Both the position numbers and the translations under genes were made by a program. Below the pieces are notes generated by a model. The model made no database searches. It saw only the letters and a program-made list of their open reading frames with translations, and was not told where the DNA came from. A DNA stretch of 64,000 bases from Bacteroidota bacterium (GTDB taxonomy: Bacteria; Bacteroidota; Bacteroidia; Chitinophagales; Chitinophagaceae): contig JAEWHC010000002.1 of assembly GCA_023387985.1 (NCBI GenBank), forward strand, positions 186,001-250,000, read 5' to 3'. This document shows, in pieces, positions 33,258 to 43,500 of this stretch. Within the stretch, counting starts at the first letter, position 1. Every line of letters begins with the position of its first letter.

Positions 33258-34241
33258 CTATGCCGTGAGCATACTGCAACCACGCAGGTCCGAGCCATCA
33301 AGCCGGCCCAAAACCTCAAAACGGCCATCGTCAAAAACCTTTCCCACATCCTGGGTTTCAATAAAAGCACAGGAATCAATATTGGCCAGATCAAATATCA
33401 CCAACTGTCCACGGCCGGTGGCCTTCAATTCACCGGGATCATCTTCACTTCGGATAAACACCCTCATCCAGGGCGGACACTGGTAAATTCCACTTCCAAA
33501 ACTGTAGGCTTGTGACATGAGTTCGGTCATGCCATATTCACCCATGACCCGTTTTTTTCGGAAAGCTGAAATGAGCTTTTCATGCACTTGTTCTTTTATC
33601 CACTCTTCCCTCCTGCCTTTCATGCCGCCCGTATCCAATATTTCAATCGACGGGCCAAGGTGCAGGGGATGGCTAGCCGCCATATCCAGCAAGGCAAAAG
33701 TCACCCCAAACAACAAGGTTTTCCGGTTTTCATTACCCAAATCTTCCAAAAGATATTTCAATTGCTCATTTGCATTGAGGTAAAATCCACTCCGTTTATC
33801 ACCGGATAGTTTCACCATTCTTTCCGCCATATAGATCAGACTTGAGCCCTGCCGCTCCATATATGAGGGGAGCAAAAACAAAAACGTATGATCCCGGGGA
33901 TCGCCGAAAAAATACCGGAAATTTTTTTCGAAAACCTTTTCATACCAGGAAAGGTCATGGACAAGATGCCGGCTTTGAATCATTCCGGTTGTGCCACTGC
34001 TTAAAAAAACAGTGCCTGCATTGAGCAACGGATTGAACACATCATGTGTCTTGAAAAAGGATATGGGAAGTGGGGAAATTTCAAGAAGCGATGAAGGCGA
34101 AGGAACCCTGCGCGATTTGAGAAAATCGCCTAAAACAGGGGTGTGAATACGTTGCCATTCAAACAGTTCCAGGGCCATTGCCCCGAAGCCATCCTGGCGA
34201 AGATTTAAAATATTGTCAATAAAATACTTCCTGTTTTGCAC
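33258..34241 (-). CDS. LuxE-like acyl-protein synthetase (ANL superfamily)
   Basis: A 327-residue adenylate-forming enzyme related to LuxE, which activates a fatty acid and transfers it to a protein. The ATP-binding loop VFLSSGTTGMIQSRHLV is around residue 80, LFGVTFALLDMA and EILDTGGMKGRREEW in the middle, and GEYGMTELMSQAY near 240 corresponds to the A5 motif. There is no luciferase operon here; in Bacteroidota such proteins occur singly, possibly in long-chain acyl transfer for lipids or surface polymers. Substrate unknown. It converges with the protease gene. Confidence 0.8.
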   Translation of the reverse strand: MQNRKYFIDNILNLRQDGFGAMALELFEWQRIHTPVLGDFLKSRRVPSPSSLLEISPLPISFFKTHDVFNPLLNAGTVFLSSGTTGMIQSRHLVHDLSWYEKVFEKNFRYFFGDPRDHTFLFLLPSYMERQGSSLIYMAERMVKLSGDKRSGFYLNANEQLKYLLEDLGNENRKTLLFGVTFALLDMAASHPLHLGPSIEILDTGGMKGRREEWIKEQVHEKLISAFRKKRVMGEYGMTELMSQAYSFGSGIYQCPPWMRVFIRSEDDPGELKATGRGQLVIFDLANIDSCAFIETQDVGKVFDDGRFEVLGRLDGSDLRGCSMLTA

Positions 34242-34267
34242 AAATAGGATTTGAGTATATTTACAAC

Positions 34268-34741
34268 ATGGTACCTATGCAAAGAAATATTCTTTTCTCC
34301 ATTTGCGCAGCTCTCGCAATGACAATCCTTTTTGCGTCCTGCCGGAAAGATGATATTCAGACCAAGCCAAGGGTTGAGTTAATGGATATTGACAAACAGG
34401 AAGTGCCCCATGGCGGTTTGATCCGTATGAATCTGAAAGCTTTCGATAAAGAGAGTGATGTTGTTGAATTGTGGATGATACCAACAGCGAAAGGATGCAC
34501 AGTTCCCGGTGAAGAAGATCAATATGTTTTTGATGTTCCGCGATACACTGCGCCCGCAGGCGAAGGCGTGGAAATTGAAGTGACCATGAGCAATGGCGTT
34601 TCAAGTGCATACGCGCTTTACCCTCGTTACTGCATAGGTTCCACCGACACGACCACTTTTAAAATTTGGGTAGTTGACGGCGAGGGCAATCACAGCGATA
34701 CCATCAGCACGCCCCAACCCTTCTATATCAGAAGCAGCTAA
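34268..34741 (+). CDS. Putative lipoprotein with Ig-like fold
   Basis: A 157-residue exported lipoprotein: signal peptide ending LFASC (Cys25 from the first Met; Cys22 from the second), then a single beta-rich domain with VPHGGLIRMNLKAFDKESDV and FKIWVVDGEGNHSDTI, which resembles PKD/Ig-type repeats in Bacteroidota surface proteins. I do not recognise a family. It starts 26 bases from the divergent LuxE-like gene. Either of two Met codons (34268, 34277) may be the start. Confidence 0.65.
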   Translation: MVPMQRNILFSICAALAMTILFASCRKDDIQTKPRVELMDIDKQEVPHGGLIRMNLKAFDKESDVVELWMIPTAKGCTVPGEEDQYVFDVPRYTAPAGEGVEIEVTMSNGVSSAYALYPRYCIGSTDTTTFKIWVVDGEGNHSDTISTPQPFYIRSS

Positions 34742-34749
34742 AATTCTGA

Positions 34750-35586
34750 AGGACGCTCCAATATTTATACAAATCGAACCTGGTAATAGCAACTGCAGCG
34801 GCAGCCCTGTTGTTTCAATGTGGTTTGCTTATGCCGCAGCAAGAATCGCTGATAATCAAAGCGGTCATTCTGGGTGCCGGTGTCTTCAGTTGGTATTCCT
34901 TACATGATAAATTCTCAAACAATCTTCCGGTCAGCAGCGAATTACTTAATCCCAAACAGTTGTTCTGGGCAGAAAGAAGCGGCCGTTATATCCTGATCAT
35001 TTTCCTGGTTGGATTAATCACCGCATTGGCGGCGGTATGGGCTTTTTCATTTGGGGAACACGTCATCCTGTTTGCGTGTTTGCTTTTGAGTGTGGTTTAC
35101 AGTTTCGCCCTTAATTCCATCCGGGATAAAAAAGTTTTGTTTATTGTCAAGCCGGTTTTACTGGCTTTAATTTGGACCATTGCCACTTCCCTGCCCTGGA
35201 TTATCCACTTTATGCAAGCTCCGGGCTACTACCTGGCCTTGCTGGTATTCAGGGTATTTTTCATGCTTATTCTTTGCCTCCCATTTGAATTGAAAGATAT
35301 AGCGGTGGACAGCATTAAGCTCCATGGAAACATTCTGAATTTTACTGATACAAGGCATCTGATGGTGTTGGTCTTACTGGCTACGCTGGCTGGCCTGGCC
35401 GCCCTCGTTGGAGCGTCGGGCGTAAACCTTCAAATAGAAAATATCATCATCTGTTTGGGGATCCATTTTTTACTTTCTGCTGCTCTGGCCCTGTACACAA
35501 TTAAAAAACCGCATATTTACAATAATTATATTTTGCTTGATTTGCAAATCATTCTTCAAACTTTGATTGTGTGGATAGTTCACTAA
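34750..35586 (+). CDS. UbiA-like integral membrane prenyltransferase, start uncertain
   Basis: A polytopic protein of 258 to 278 residues with about eight helices. The features that suggest a UbiA-type prenyltransferase are SVVYSFALNSIRD in the middle and LCLPFELKDIAVDSIKL, a DxxxD-like second polar loop. The first helix (YLYKSNLVIATAAAALLF) is open in frame from 34750, directly after a TGA, but no ATG, GTG or TTG occurs before the TTG at 34810, which would cut that helix. Either a non-standard start is used or an indel near 34745 removed the start. The first polar motif NxxxD is not obvious, so the family call is modest. It is close downstream of the lipoprotein gene. Confidence 0.55.
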   Translation, partial: RTLQYLYKSNLVIATAAAALLFQCGLLMPQQESLIIKAVILGAGVFSWYSLHDKFSNNLPVSSELLNPKQLFWAERSGRYILIIFLVGLITALAAVWAFSFGEHVILFACLLLSVVYSFALNSIRDKKVLFIVKPVLLALIWTIATSLPWIIHFMQAPGYYLALLVFRVFFMLILCLPFELKDIAVDSIKLHGNILNFTDTRHLMVLVLLATLAGLAALVGASGVNLQIENIIICLGIHFLLSAALALYTIKKPHIYNNYILLDLQIILQTLIVWIVH

Positions 35587-35602
35587 ATTTGTTGATTGTA
35601 AA

Positions 35603-36742
35603 ATGATGAATATGAGCAAATCAAAAAAGGGCACCAGCAATAAGAAAAAAGGCCACTACAAGCTTGATACACAAGCAATGGCTTTTATGACTGCCTACCT
35701 GAATACCGCTTCGCCGGTTAGTTTTGAACAGGCCGGACAAAAAGTATGGCTTGATTATATTGCTCCATATACAGATGATTATTTCACCGATGCCTATGGC
35801 AGTGCTGCCGCTATCGTAAATCCGGAATTGCCTTTCAAGGTAGTTATTGAAGCACATGCCGATGAGATAAGCTGGTATGTAAACCTGATAACGGATGGCG
35901 GTTTGATGTATGTAACCCGCAATGGCGGAAGTGACCACCAGATCGCTCCTTCGATGCGGGTAAATATTCATGGCCGGAAAGGGATTGTGAAGGCTGTATT
36001 TGGCTGGCCCGCTATCCACACCCGCAAACCCGGAACCGAAAAAGAGCCAACACCAAAAATTGAAACCATTTGGCTCGATTGCGGTGCAAGAACGAAGAAA
36101 GAAGTGGAAGACCTTGGGATCCAGGTAGGTTCTGTTGTTACCTATGTTGATGGCATTGATGAGCTTTCTCACGATCACCTGATCGCACGGGCTTTTGACA
36201 ACCGTATTGGCGGATTTATGATCGCCGAGGTTGCACGCATGCTCCACGAGCAAAAAATTAAATTGCCATATGCGTTGTTTGTGGTAAATGCTGTACAGGA
36301 GGAAATTGGCTTACGTGGCGCAGAAATGATTGCCAGGCGTATTAAACCGGACGTAGCCATTGTAACGGATGTGACGCATGATACCAACACGCCAATGATC
36401 AATAAAAGCATTGAAGGAGAAGTGATGTGCGGCAAAGGCCCAAGCCTTGCTTATGCCCCTGCTGTGCAAACCAAATTGCTTGGTCTTGTAGAGGAAATTG
36501 CAAAGAAAAAAGAGATTGATATTCAATGGCGCGCACTAAGCCGCAGCACCGGAACCGATACCGACAGCTTTGCCTATAGCAATGAAGGCTGCCCGTCGGT
36601 TTTGATTTCCATTCCATTGCGTTATATGCATACTACCGTGGAAATGCTGCACAAAAAAGATATTGAAAATACCATTCAGTTAATCTTTGAAACATTGAAA
36701 GAACTGAATCCGAAAACCAACCTCAAGTTTTTCGATAAGTAA
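35603..36742 (+). CDS. M42 family metallopeptidase (glutamyl aminopeptidase/endoglucanase type)
   Basis: A 379-residue cytosolic dinuclear metal aminopeptidase. Expected ligands and catalytic residues are in VIEAHADEISW (His, Asp), ARAFDNRIGGF (bridging Asp), VNAVQEEIGLRGAE (catalytic Glu-Glu), VTDVTHDTN (Asp) and RYMHTTVEML (His). It probably forms the dodecameric TET-type aminopeptidase. A Lys-rich N-terminus of about 20 residues (SKSKKGTSNKKKGHY) precedes the fold. It lies 16 bp after the UbiA-like gene and could be co-transcribed. Confidence 0.93.
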   Translation: MMNMSKSKKGTSNKKKGHYKLDTQAMAFMTAYLNTASPVSFEQAGQKVWLDYIAPYTDDYFTDAYGSAAAIVNPELPFKVVIEAHADEISWYVNLITDGGLMYVTRNGGSDHQIAPSMRVNIHGRKGIVKAVFGWPAIHTRKPGTEKEPTPKIETIWLDCGARTKKEVEDLGIQVGSVVTYVDGIDELSHDHLIARAFDNRIGGFMIAEVARMLHEQKIKLPYALFVVNAVQEEIGLRGAEMIARRIKPDVAIVTDVTHDTNTPMINKSIEGEVMCGKGPSLAYAPAVQTKLLGLVEEIAKKKEIDIQWRALSRSTGTDTDSFAYSNEGCPSVLISIPLRYMHTTVEMLHKKDIENTIQLIFETLKELNPKTNLKFFDK

Positions 36743-36871
36743 GCACTGCAGTCACAAAAAAGGAGGAATCTGAAACTTTATTATTGTTTTAAACCGTGCG
36801 TTTTTCACTATAGGGCAATGAACCTGCAGACATGCAAATAATAAGGTTAACACATTTCGGATCAAGAAAAC

Positions 36872-37768
36872 TTATTTTTTCAGCAATTTGTAATTCCTGT
36901 ATTCTCCCAGCCTTACTCCTAAGAAATCTTCAATTGGCTGAATGTATTTGTCTTTTTTGCGCCACACGGCTTTTTGGGGATCGAAAGTAAATTCCCAATC
37001 CTGGGCATCCACTTTCTTTTGCATGATGGCCGGGTGTGATCCTTTAAATTCCTCAAGCCGGTCAAAACCAGTCATGGGATCATAGGTCCGGGGAGCATCC
37101 CCTACCCGCTCCTCCTGGTAATAATAACCAAGCATTTCGTTCTTTTTGTTGAAGTGCTCAGGAGGGCGCACACGGGTATAATGGTAAATGGGTGCATCCA
37201 CTTTTACGACTTTCAGCTTTTCACCTTTTTCGAGGCCGTTTTTATATGATTCAAAATTCTTGTATTTACGAAAACCTTGTGAATCTTTATAGGATCTGAC
37301 CGGCAAATGCCTGCGAAACAGCCGGACTTCATTGCGGTGCTGGCGCCGGGAAGTGCGGATCCAATTGTAACCGCCCGCAAAATGAAGGAACGGCAAAAGA
37401 ATGCCTTCCACTTCTTTATCCCTGTCGTATTGAAGCAGTGCGGTTTCAATTTTCGGCAGATCGTTTTCATGGATTACTTCATCGGCCTGGATGTGAAATG
37501 CCCAGTCGCAATCGGTATGGTCAAGAGCCAGGTTGCTCTGCTCAGCAAATATCTTCCCGGCTTCGTTGTTGGACATATCCCAGACCGTATCCAGTATCCT
37601 TATTTTTGGTGAACCGATCGCTTCTATCGCTTCGCGGGTGCCATCGGTACTGTTTCCAACAGCTATTACAAATTCATGGCAGAGCGGTAATATGGATTGA
37701 ATACTTTCCAGGAAGGGCACTTCATAATCAAAACCGTTTCTTACAAAAGAAAAACCGGAAATCCGCAT
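36872..37768 (-). CDS. Family 2 glycosyltransferase
   Basis: A 298-residue GT-A glycosyltransferase. ISGFSFVRNGFDYEVPFLESI opens the domain; FVIAVGNSTDGTREAI and AFHIQADEVIHE (DxD-like) follow. The C-terminal half has PIYHYTRVRPPEHFNKK, seen in Bacteroidota relatives. I use the ATG at 37768: the longer frame up to 38047 is antisense to the divergent gene and not credible. An 85-bp gap separates it from another GT2 gene on the plus strand, so both share a promoter region. Target glycan unknown; LPS core or surface glycan is likely. Confidence 0.85.
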   Translation of the reverse strand: MRISGFSFVRNGFDYEVPFLESIQSILPLCHEFVIAVGNSTDGTREAIEAIGSPKIRILDTVWDMSNNEAGKIFAEQSNLALDHTDCDWAFHIQADEVIHENDLPKIETALLQYDRDKEVEGILLPFLHFAGGYNWIRTSRRQHRNEVRLFRRHLPVRSYKDSQGFRKYKNFESYKNGLEKGEKLKVVKVDAPIYHYTRVRPPEHFNKKNEMLGYYYQEERVGDAPRTYDPMTGFDRLEEFKGSHPAIMQKKVDAQDWEFTFDPQKAVWRKKDKYIQPIEDFLGVRLGEYRNYKLLKK

Positions 37769-37853
37769 ATTTAAAGAAGTTGATCGTGCAAAAGAAAGTA
37801 AATTTATCCGTTTCCAATCCGGCAGTCCTTTTATATGATCTTTATTTTCGTAA

Positions 37854-38621
37854 ATGGTTAATATTTCTGTTGTAATGATCGCCCTTAACGAAGCGTCCAA
37901 AATTGAACGCACAATAAAGGCTGCCATGCGGTTTACCGATGATGTGGTGGTTGCAGATACAGGCAGCACAGACCAAACCGTTGAAATAGCGAAAAAAGCG
38001 GGAGCCCATGTTTTCAGTATTTCGTGGAAAGGTTTTGGCAAAAGCAAAAACGAGGCTCTCGGCCTTGCCGAATATTCATGGGTCCTTTTTCTGGACGCTG
38101 ATGAAGTTCCGGATGAAACCCTTTCAGAATCACTTCGTCATTTTACCCCAAAAAACACAAGCGATGTTTACCAAGTCAGGTTCATCAATTACCTTGGCAG
38201 CTCCACGTTGCTGCATGGAGAGTGGAATTACGCTAAGATCAGGTTGTTTAACCGGTTGAAAACAAGATGGGATGAGAGCCCCGTGCATGAAAAGCTGATA
38301 AGAAAAGACAATTCGAAGCTGCTTAATCTTCCCGGCGCCATTCACCATTACAGCCTGGATGATGAGGCCCATTATCTTAGAAAAACAGGAGCATATGCAC
38401 AGCTTATGGCGGAAAAATATTTTGAAGCCGGAAAAAAATCAAGCTGGTTAAGGATCAACATTTATCCCCGGTTGCAGTACCTCAGAAATTTTTATCTGCG
38501 AGGTGGATACAAAGATGGAAAAGCCGGAAAAACCGCAGCGCAAATGAGTGCCCGTTATGCATTTTTAAAATACCATCATTTGCGTGAACTTTGGCGCACC
38601 AATCTGAAAAAACAGCAATAA
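37854..38621 (+). CDS. Family 2 glycosyltransferase (WaaE/KdtX-like)
   Basis: A 255-residue GT2 protein beginning ISVVMIALNEASKIERTIKAA, with VVADTGSTDQTVEIAKKAGA, VLFLDADEVPDE (DxD) and the later ARIRLFNR/PVHEKL region that is typical of the WaaE group, which adds a beta-glucose to the LPS inner core. The divergent neighbour is also a GT2, which suggests a small LPS or glycan locus. dapD follows after 88 bp. Confidence 0.87.
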   Translation: MVNISVVMIALNEASKIERTIKAAMRFTDDVVVADTGSTDQTVEIAKKAGAHVFSISWKGFGKSKNEALGLAEYSWVLFLDADEVPDETLSESLRHFTPKNTSDVYQVRFINYLGSSTLLHGEWNYAKIRLFNRLKTRWDESPVHEKLIRKDNSKLLNLPGAIHHYSLDDEAHYLRKTGAYAQLMAEKYFEAGKKSSWLRINIYPRLQYLRNFYLRGGYKDGKAGKTAAQMSARYAFLKYHHLRELWRTNLKKQQ

Positions 38622-38709
38622 GTATTCCGGAAAAATCTCTGAAGCAGTGGGGTGGAATCTAAATTGACCCTTAAGATCAACTGGCTTTTCAAAAGAAAAC
38701 CGAAAACCA

Positions 38710-39528
38710 ATGAATGAAGAACTGAAAAGAAAAATTGAACTGGCATGGGAAGACCGCGCATTGCTCAAAGACGTCGATTACACCGGCGCCGTTGAAGAAG
38801 TAATGGAGAAAATAGATAAAGGCCAACTGCGTGTGGCGCAGCCGGATTATAATGGCTGGAAAGTAAATGAATGGGTGAAACAGGCCATCCTGATGTATTT
38901 TGCCATTCGGCCAATGGAAACCTTTGAGATTCCTCCTTTTGAATACCGCGATAAAATGCTGTTGAAAAAAAATTATAAGGAACAGGGCGTCCGGGCCGTT
39001 CCTCCTGCCGTGGCACGCTATGGGGCGTTTATTGCCCCCAATGTGGTACTCATGCCATCCTATGTAAATATTGGCGCTTATGTTGACGAAGGCACCATGG
39101 TGGATACCTGGGCAACCGTAGGAAGCTGCGCCCAGATCGGCAAAAATGTTCACCTGAGCGGTGGCGTGGGTATCGGCGGTGTGCTCGAACCTCTGCAGGC
39201 CGCACCGGTAATTATTGAAGATGGTTGCTTTATTGGAAGCCGCTGCATTGTGGTGGAAGGTGTGATTGTGGAAAAAGAAGCAGTGCTGGGCGCCAATGTG
39301 GTATTGACCCAGAGTACCAAGATCATAGATGTGAGCGGAGAAGTACCCGTTGAATATAAAGGCCGGGTACCGGCCAGAAGTGTGGTTATACCTGGAAGCT
39401 ATACCAAAAAATTTCCTGCCGGCGAGTTTGGCGTTTCCTGCGCTTTAATCATCGGTGAGCGTAAGGCAAGCACTGATCTGAAGACCAGCCTTAATGAAGC
39501 GCTTCGCGATTTTAATGTCGTGGTTTAA
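38710..39528 (+). CDS. dapD: 2,3,4,5-tetrahydropyridine-2,6-dicarboxylate N-succinyltransferase
   Basis: A 272-residue left-handed beta-helix acyltransferase of the succinylase branch of lysine/diaminopimelate synthesis. Hexapeptide repeats run through IAPNVVLMPSYVNIGAYVDE, MVDTWATVGSCAQIGKNVHL and GVGIGGVLEPLQAAPVIIED; MVDTWATVGSCAQIG is the DapD signature. The N-terminal helical domain (1-100) is complete. Other dap genes are not in the window. Confidence 0.96.
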   Translation: MNEELKRKIELAWEDRALLKDVDYTGAVEEVMEKIDKGQLRVAQPDYNGWKVNEWVKQAILMYFAIRPMETFEIPPFEYRDKMLLKKNYKEQGVRAVPPAVARYGAFIAPNVVLMPSYVNIGAYVDEGTMVDTWATVGSCAQIGKNVHLSGGVGIGGVLEPLQAAPVIIEDGCFIGSRCIVVEGVIVEKEAVLGANVVLTQSTKIIDVSGEVPVEYKGRVPARSVVIPGSYTKKFPAGEFGVSCALIIGERKASTDLKTSLNEALRDFNVVV

Positions 39529-39720
39529 TAAGGCATACAGAAAGCAAAATTGTTTTTCAGCGTGTTTTTCCATGTTTCCCAAACAAGTTGAGGGTGCTGG
39601 GTAAGTGAGGGTGCATCCAAATTGCTGAGGATTAAGCATCTAAAGCTATTGCTTCGGCTATTCCTTTCTGGCCTGCTTTTTAACGGATTTCCAGATTTTT
39701 TCAACATGCAATTTTTTTTT

Positions 39721-39750
39721 GCAGGTTTTTGCAGGTTTTTGCGGGTTTTG
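39721..39750 (+). promoter_or_regulatory. Three tandem 10-bp repeats, candidate operator
   Basis: GCAGGTTTTT at 39721-39730 and 39731-39740, then GCGGGTTTTG at 39741-39750. The 10-bp period puts each copy on the same face of the helix. A -7-like TACTTTTA lies just downstream (39754-39761), so bound protein would cover the promoter. Autoregulation by the DeoR protein encoded 33 nt downstream is inferred. Confidence 0.5.
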
Positions 39751-39782
39751 TTCTACTTTTAACAATCCAAAACTCAAAGAGA

Positions 39783-40532
39783 TTGCTCAAGAAGGAACGC
39801 CAGGCCATTATTCTTCACATGCTCGACTTACACAATAAAGTTGTAAGCCTGAGTCTCAGCAAAGAGTTGTCTGTTTCTGAGGATACCATCAGAAGGGATT
39901 TGCAACAATTGGCTGACCAGGGTCGATGCACAAAGGTTCATGGCGGCGCGCTTTCACTTGCATTTAACGGGTATCAAACCATTCCCAACCAGGTCTATTC
40001 CAAAACGCACAAGGGTACCATAGCCCAAAAAGCGTTGAAACTGATCAGGAACAATATGGTAATCCTGACCACAGGAGGAACCACCATCCTGGAACTGACC
40101 CGGCATATTCCCCATGATCTTCATGCCACCATTTTTACAGGAAGCATACCGGTAGTCAATGCATGTCTTTCGCATCCCGGGTTGAAGGTGGTGATTATTG
40201 GCGATGAATTGAGTAAGGATTCCAAGATCACTATAGGGCCGCAAGCCATCCGGCAAATTGGCGAAATTAATGCCGATCTCTGTTTTTTGGGTACCAATGC
40301 ACTGGATGACGAAAAGGGCGTTACCGAAAATGACTGGCAGGTTGCACAGGTAAAGAAAGCCATGGTGGCCTCCTCCAAAAAAGTAGTCAGCATGATTATT
40401 TCCGAAAAACTCAATACAGTTCAACCCATCCAGATCTGTGGACTCGAATCCATTGACTACCTCATTACCGAACTGGACCCAAAAGATGAGAAACTTATAC
40501 CTTTTTATAAACCTGAACTAAATATTTTATAA
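39783..40532 (+). CDS. DeoR/GlpR family transcriptional regulator
   Basis: A 249-residue repressor-type protein. The N-terminal winged helix-turn-helix is at about 1-57 (KERQAIILHMLDLHNKV, then LSVSEDTIRRDLQQLADQG), followed by the C-terminal sugar-phosphate-binding domain with NNMVILTTGGTTILELTRHI and LGTNALDDEKGVTE. TTG at 39783 is the most likely start; the frame is open further upstream but would run into the tandem repeats. The susC gene follows after 18 nt, so the regulator probably controls the same transcription unit in response to a phosphorylated sugar or nucleoside. Confidence 0.9.
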   Translation: MLKKERQAIILHMLDLHNKVVSLSLSKELSVSEDTIRRDLQQLADQGRCTKVHGGALSLAFNGYQTIPNQVYSKTHKGTIAQKALKLIRNNMVILTTGGTTILELTRHIPHDLHATIFTGSIPVVNACLSHPGLKVVIIGDELSKDSKITIGPQAIRQIGEINADLCFLGTNALDDEKGVTENDWQVAQVKKAMVASSKKVVSMIISEKLNTVQPIQICGLESIDYLITELDPKDEKLIPFYKPELNIL

Positions 40533-40550
40533 CACGAAAACAACCAATTT

Positions 40551-43500
40551 ATGAGAAACAAATTCCAAATCTTGCTCTTAGGATTGTTGGTTGCCGCCCT
40601 GCTACCACTCGGCTTATTTGCCCAACAGCGGCAAATTACCGGTGTAGTGCGAGGTGACGACAGCCAGCCCCTGAGTGGTGTTACCGTTACAGTGGTGCGT
40701 ACCGGAGCGGCAACACTCACGGATGCTGAAGGCAAGTATACCATTTCTGCTAACCCGGGCGATGTGATCCGGTTCAGCTATGTAGGTTTTGAAACCACCA
40801 ACACAACAGTTGGGTCAAACAATGCCATTAATGTATCTATGATACCCGGCAAAGAATCACTTGATGAAGTTGTGGTTACTGCCGAATTCGGGATGAAGCG
40901 GGTTGGCCGTGCTGTTGGTTCCTCTGTGCAGGTAATCAGCGGCAACGCAATCAATGAATCCGGAAGGGATGCCTTTATTTCCTCACTCCAGGGCCGTGTA
41001 CCGGGATTGCAGGTAACCTCTACAAGCGGTGCTCCCGGTGCTTCCACTACAGTGGTATTGAGGAACATCACATCCATTTCTGGCAGCAACCAGCCTTTGT
41101 ACGTTGTAGATGGTATCCCCATGAACAACTCTTCTTTTAACCCAATCGGATTGGCCGGCACTGAAACGTATTCAGTTCGTAACCAGGATTTCGCCTCAAG
41201 GGGCAATGACTTCAACCCGGAAGACATCGAATCCATCACCGTGCTGAAAGGAGCTGCTGCCGCCGCGCTTTATGGTTCGGATGCCTCCAATGGTGCAATC
41301 ATCATTACTACCAAGAAAGGCCGTGCAGGAAAAGGTCGCGTTAACTACAGCAATTCCCTGCGTTGGGATAAGGCGTATGGCTATCCGGAAATGCAAACCA
41401 AATACGCTAACGGCGCCTATGGAACCACCAATTATTATTATACCGCGAAATATGGTGGTGAGTACCCTGCCGGAATGAATCTGTATGACAATATTGACGC
41501 CATTTTGCAGACGGGTTTTTCGCAAAGACATAACCTGAGTGTAGAAGCCGGTACAGAGCGCGCAACCATTCGTGGTGGTGTATCTTACCTCGATCAAAAA
41601 GGTGTGATCAAAACAACAGCCTACGACAGGCTGAACCTGAGCCTCTCAGGCAAGGCTGCGATTACTGAATGGCTCAATTTTGAAAGTTCACTGCAATACG
41701 TGAATACAAACAACAATAAAGTCATGCGGGGCACAGATGGTCCGCTTTACAGGGCAATGATCTGGCCGATGGTAGACAATATGGCCAATTACCTGTCTGA
41801 CGATGGCCGTTTCATGAGAAAGCCGAATTACTATTCAGATGTTGATCTGTTGAACCCGTTGTTTGCCATGAATAAGAACAAAAACTTCGATAAATCGGAT
41901 CGTTTCCTGAGCATGGTATCCTTCACACTCACGCCTATCAAAAACGCATTCCTGAGGGCCCAGTTTGGCAATGACGTAGGTATGCAGACTTATGAAACTT
42001 CCTGGCACCCATATTACTCAAACAACAACGCCGGGCTTGGACGTTATGACCTGGTTCATGCCAACTTCCAGGATCCTTCACTCAATATTCTGGCCGGATA
42101 CAACAATAAATTCCTGGAAGATAAAATTTCAGTGTCTGCACAGGCCGGTTACCACCAGTTGCAGAACAAAGTGATTCGTCAAGTGACTTCAGGATCCAAA
42201 TTCATTATCCCGGATTTCCAGTCGATCAACAATCTCGATCCGGCCACCGTCAGCTCCAGCCAGCGGAATACCGTAAGGAGGATCCAGGCCATTTCCGGGC
42301 AACTCGAACTGGGATATGACAACACGGCCTTCCTGACCTTCCGTGCCAGGAATGACTGGTCATCCACCCTCCCTGTCAACAACAATTCTTATTTCTATCC
42401 CGCAGTAGAAGCTTCCTTCATACTCACGGAGCTTGAAGCCATCCGCTCCATTGAAGCCTTAAGTTTCTTTAAATTGCGGGCCTCATGGGCGCAGGTTGGT
42501 AAAGATGCCGGTCCATTGGAAATTGATCCTCAGCTTGGACCCACAAGCGCGACCGGAGGTGGTTTTCGGTACGGATTTACAGGTCCCAACCCCAACCTGA
42601 GACCTGAAATGACCACAGCACGTGAAATTGGTTTTGATGCCCGCTTCCTGAATAACCGGGTTAATACCATGTTTTCTTATTATAAAACCCAGCATACCGA
42701 CCAGATCGTTAAAAACTTTCGTTTAAGCTATGCAACCGGTTTTGTATTGAATACCCTGAATGTCGGTTCTTTTGAAACAAGCGGATGGGAAGCTTTGGTT
42801 GATGTGGATGTTGTCCGCAGCCGCACCGGGCTTACCTGGAACGTAGGTGTAAACGGCTCGCAGGCAAAATCCATGGTGGATTACCTGCCGGAAAATGTTA
42901 CGGAATACTATGATCCTTACACCTGGAACTCCGGAAATATACGCACCGGGATAATGGTTGGTAATCCGATCACCACGTTGACCGGACTGGCCTATCTACG
43001 CAATGAGGCCGGGGATGTACTCATCAGCCCAACTACCGGTTTACCTATTGTGGATTCACGGTGGAGCGTACTGGGTGACCGGGAGCCTAAACTTCGTTTT
43101 GGTATAACTTCAGCCCTTACGTACAAAGGTATCCGCTTGTCGGCATTATTCTCCGGAAGATATAAAGCCACGGTGGTTAATGGTACCAAGCGTTTGATGC
43201 TCAGCCAGGGAACCAGTTGGGAATCCGTAACCATGCGTGAGTCTGAGCCGGTGGTGTTCAAAGGCGTTTTGCGCGATGGCAATGAAAATTCCAAAACTCC
43301 GACGGTTAACAGCATTGCTGTCAATTACCGCACAGGTGTCTATGGAGGCGGCGATGAAGACTGGATTGAAACAGGAGTAAATTACCTGCGTTTGCAGGAA
43401 TTGCGTCTTTCTTATAATATTCCCACAAAAACACTTGAACGTACCGGCATATTCTCTGGTATAAACGTTTATGTAATCGGAAACGACTTGTTTACCTGGA

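Noticed and set aside
37769..38047. N-terminal extension of the minus-strand GT2 gene
   Set aside because: It is antisense to the GT2 gene on the plus strand and the family start is at 37768.
39721..39750. Short tandem repeats as CRISPR or simple slippage
   Set aside because: Units are 10 bp without spacers; position at the promoter favours an operator, though slippage cannot be excluded.
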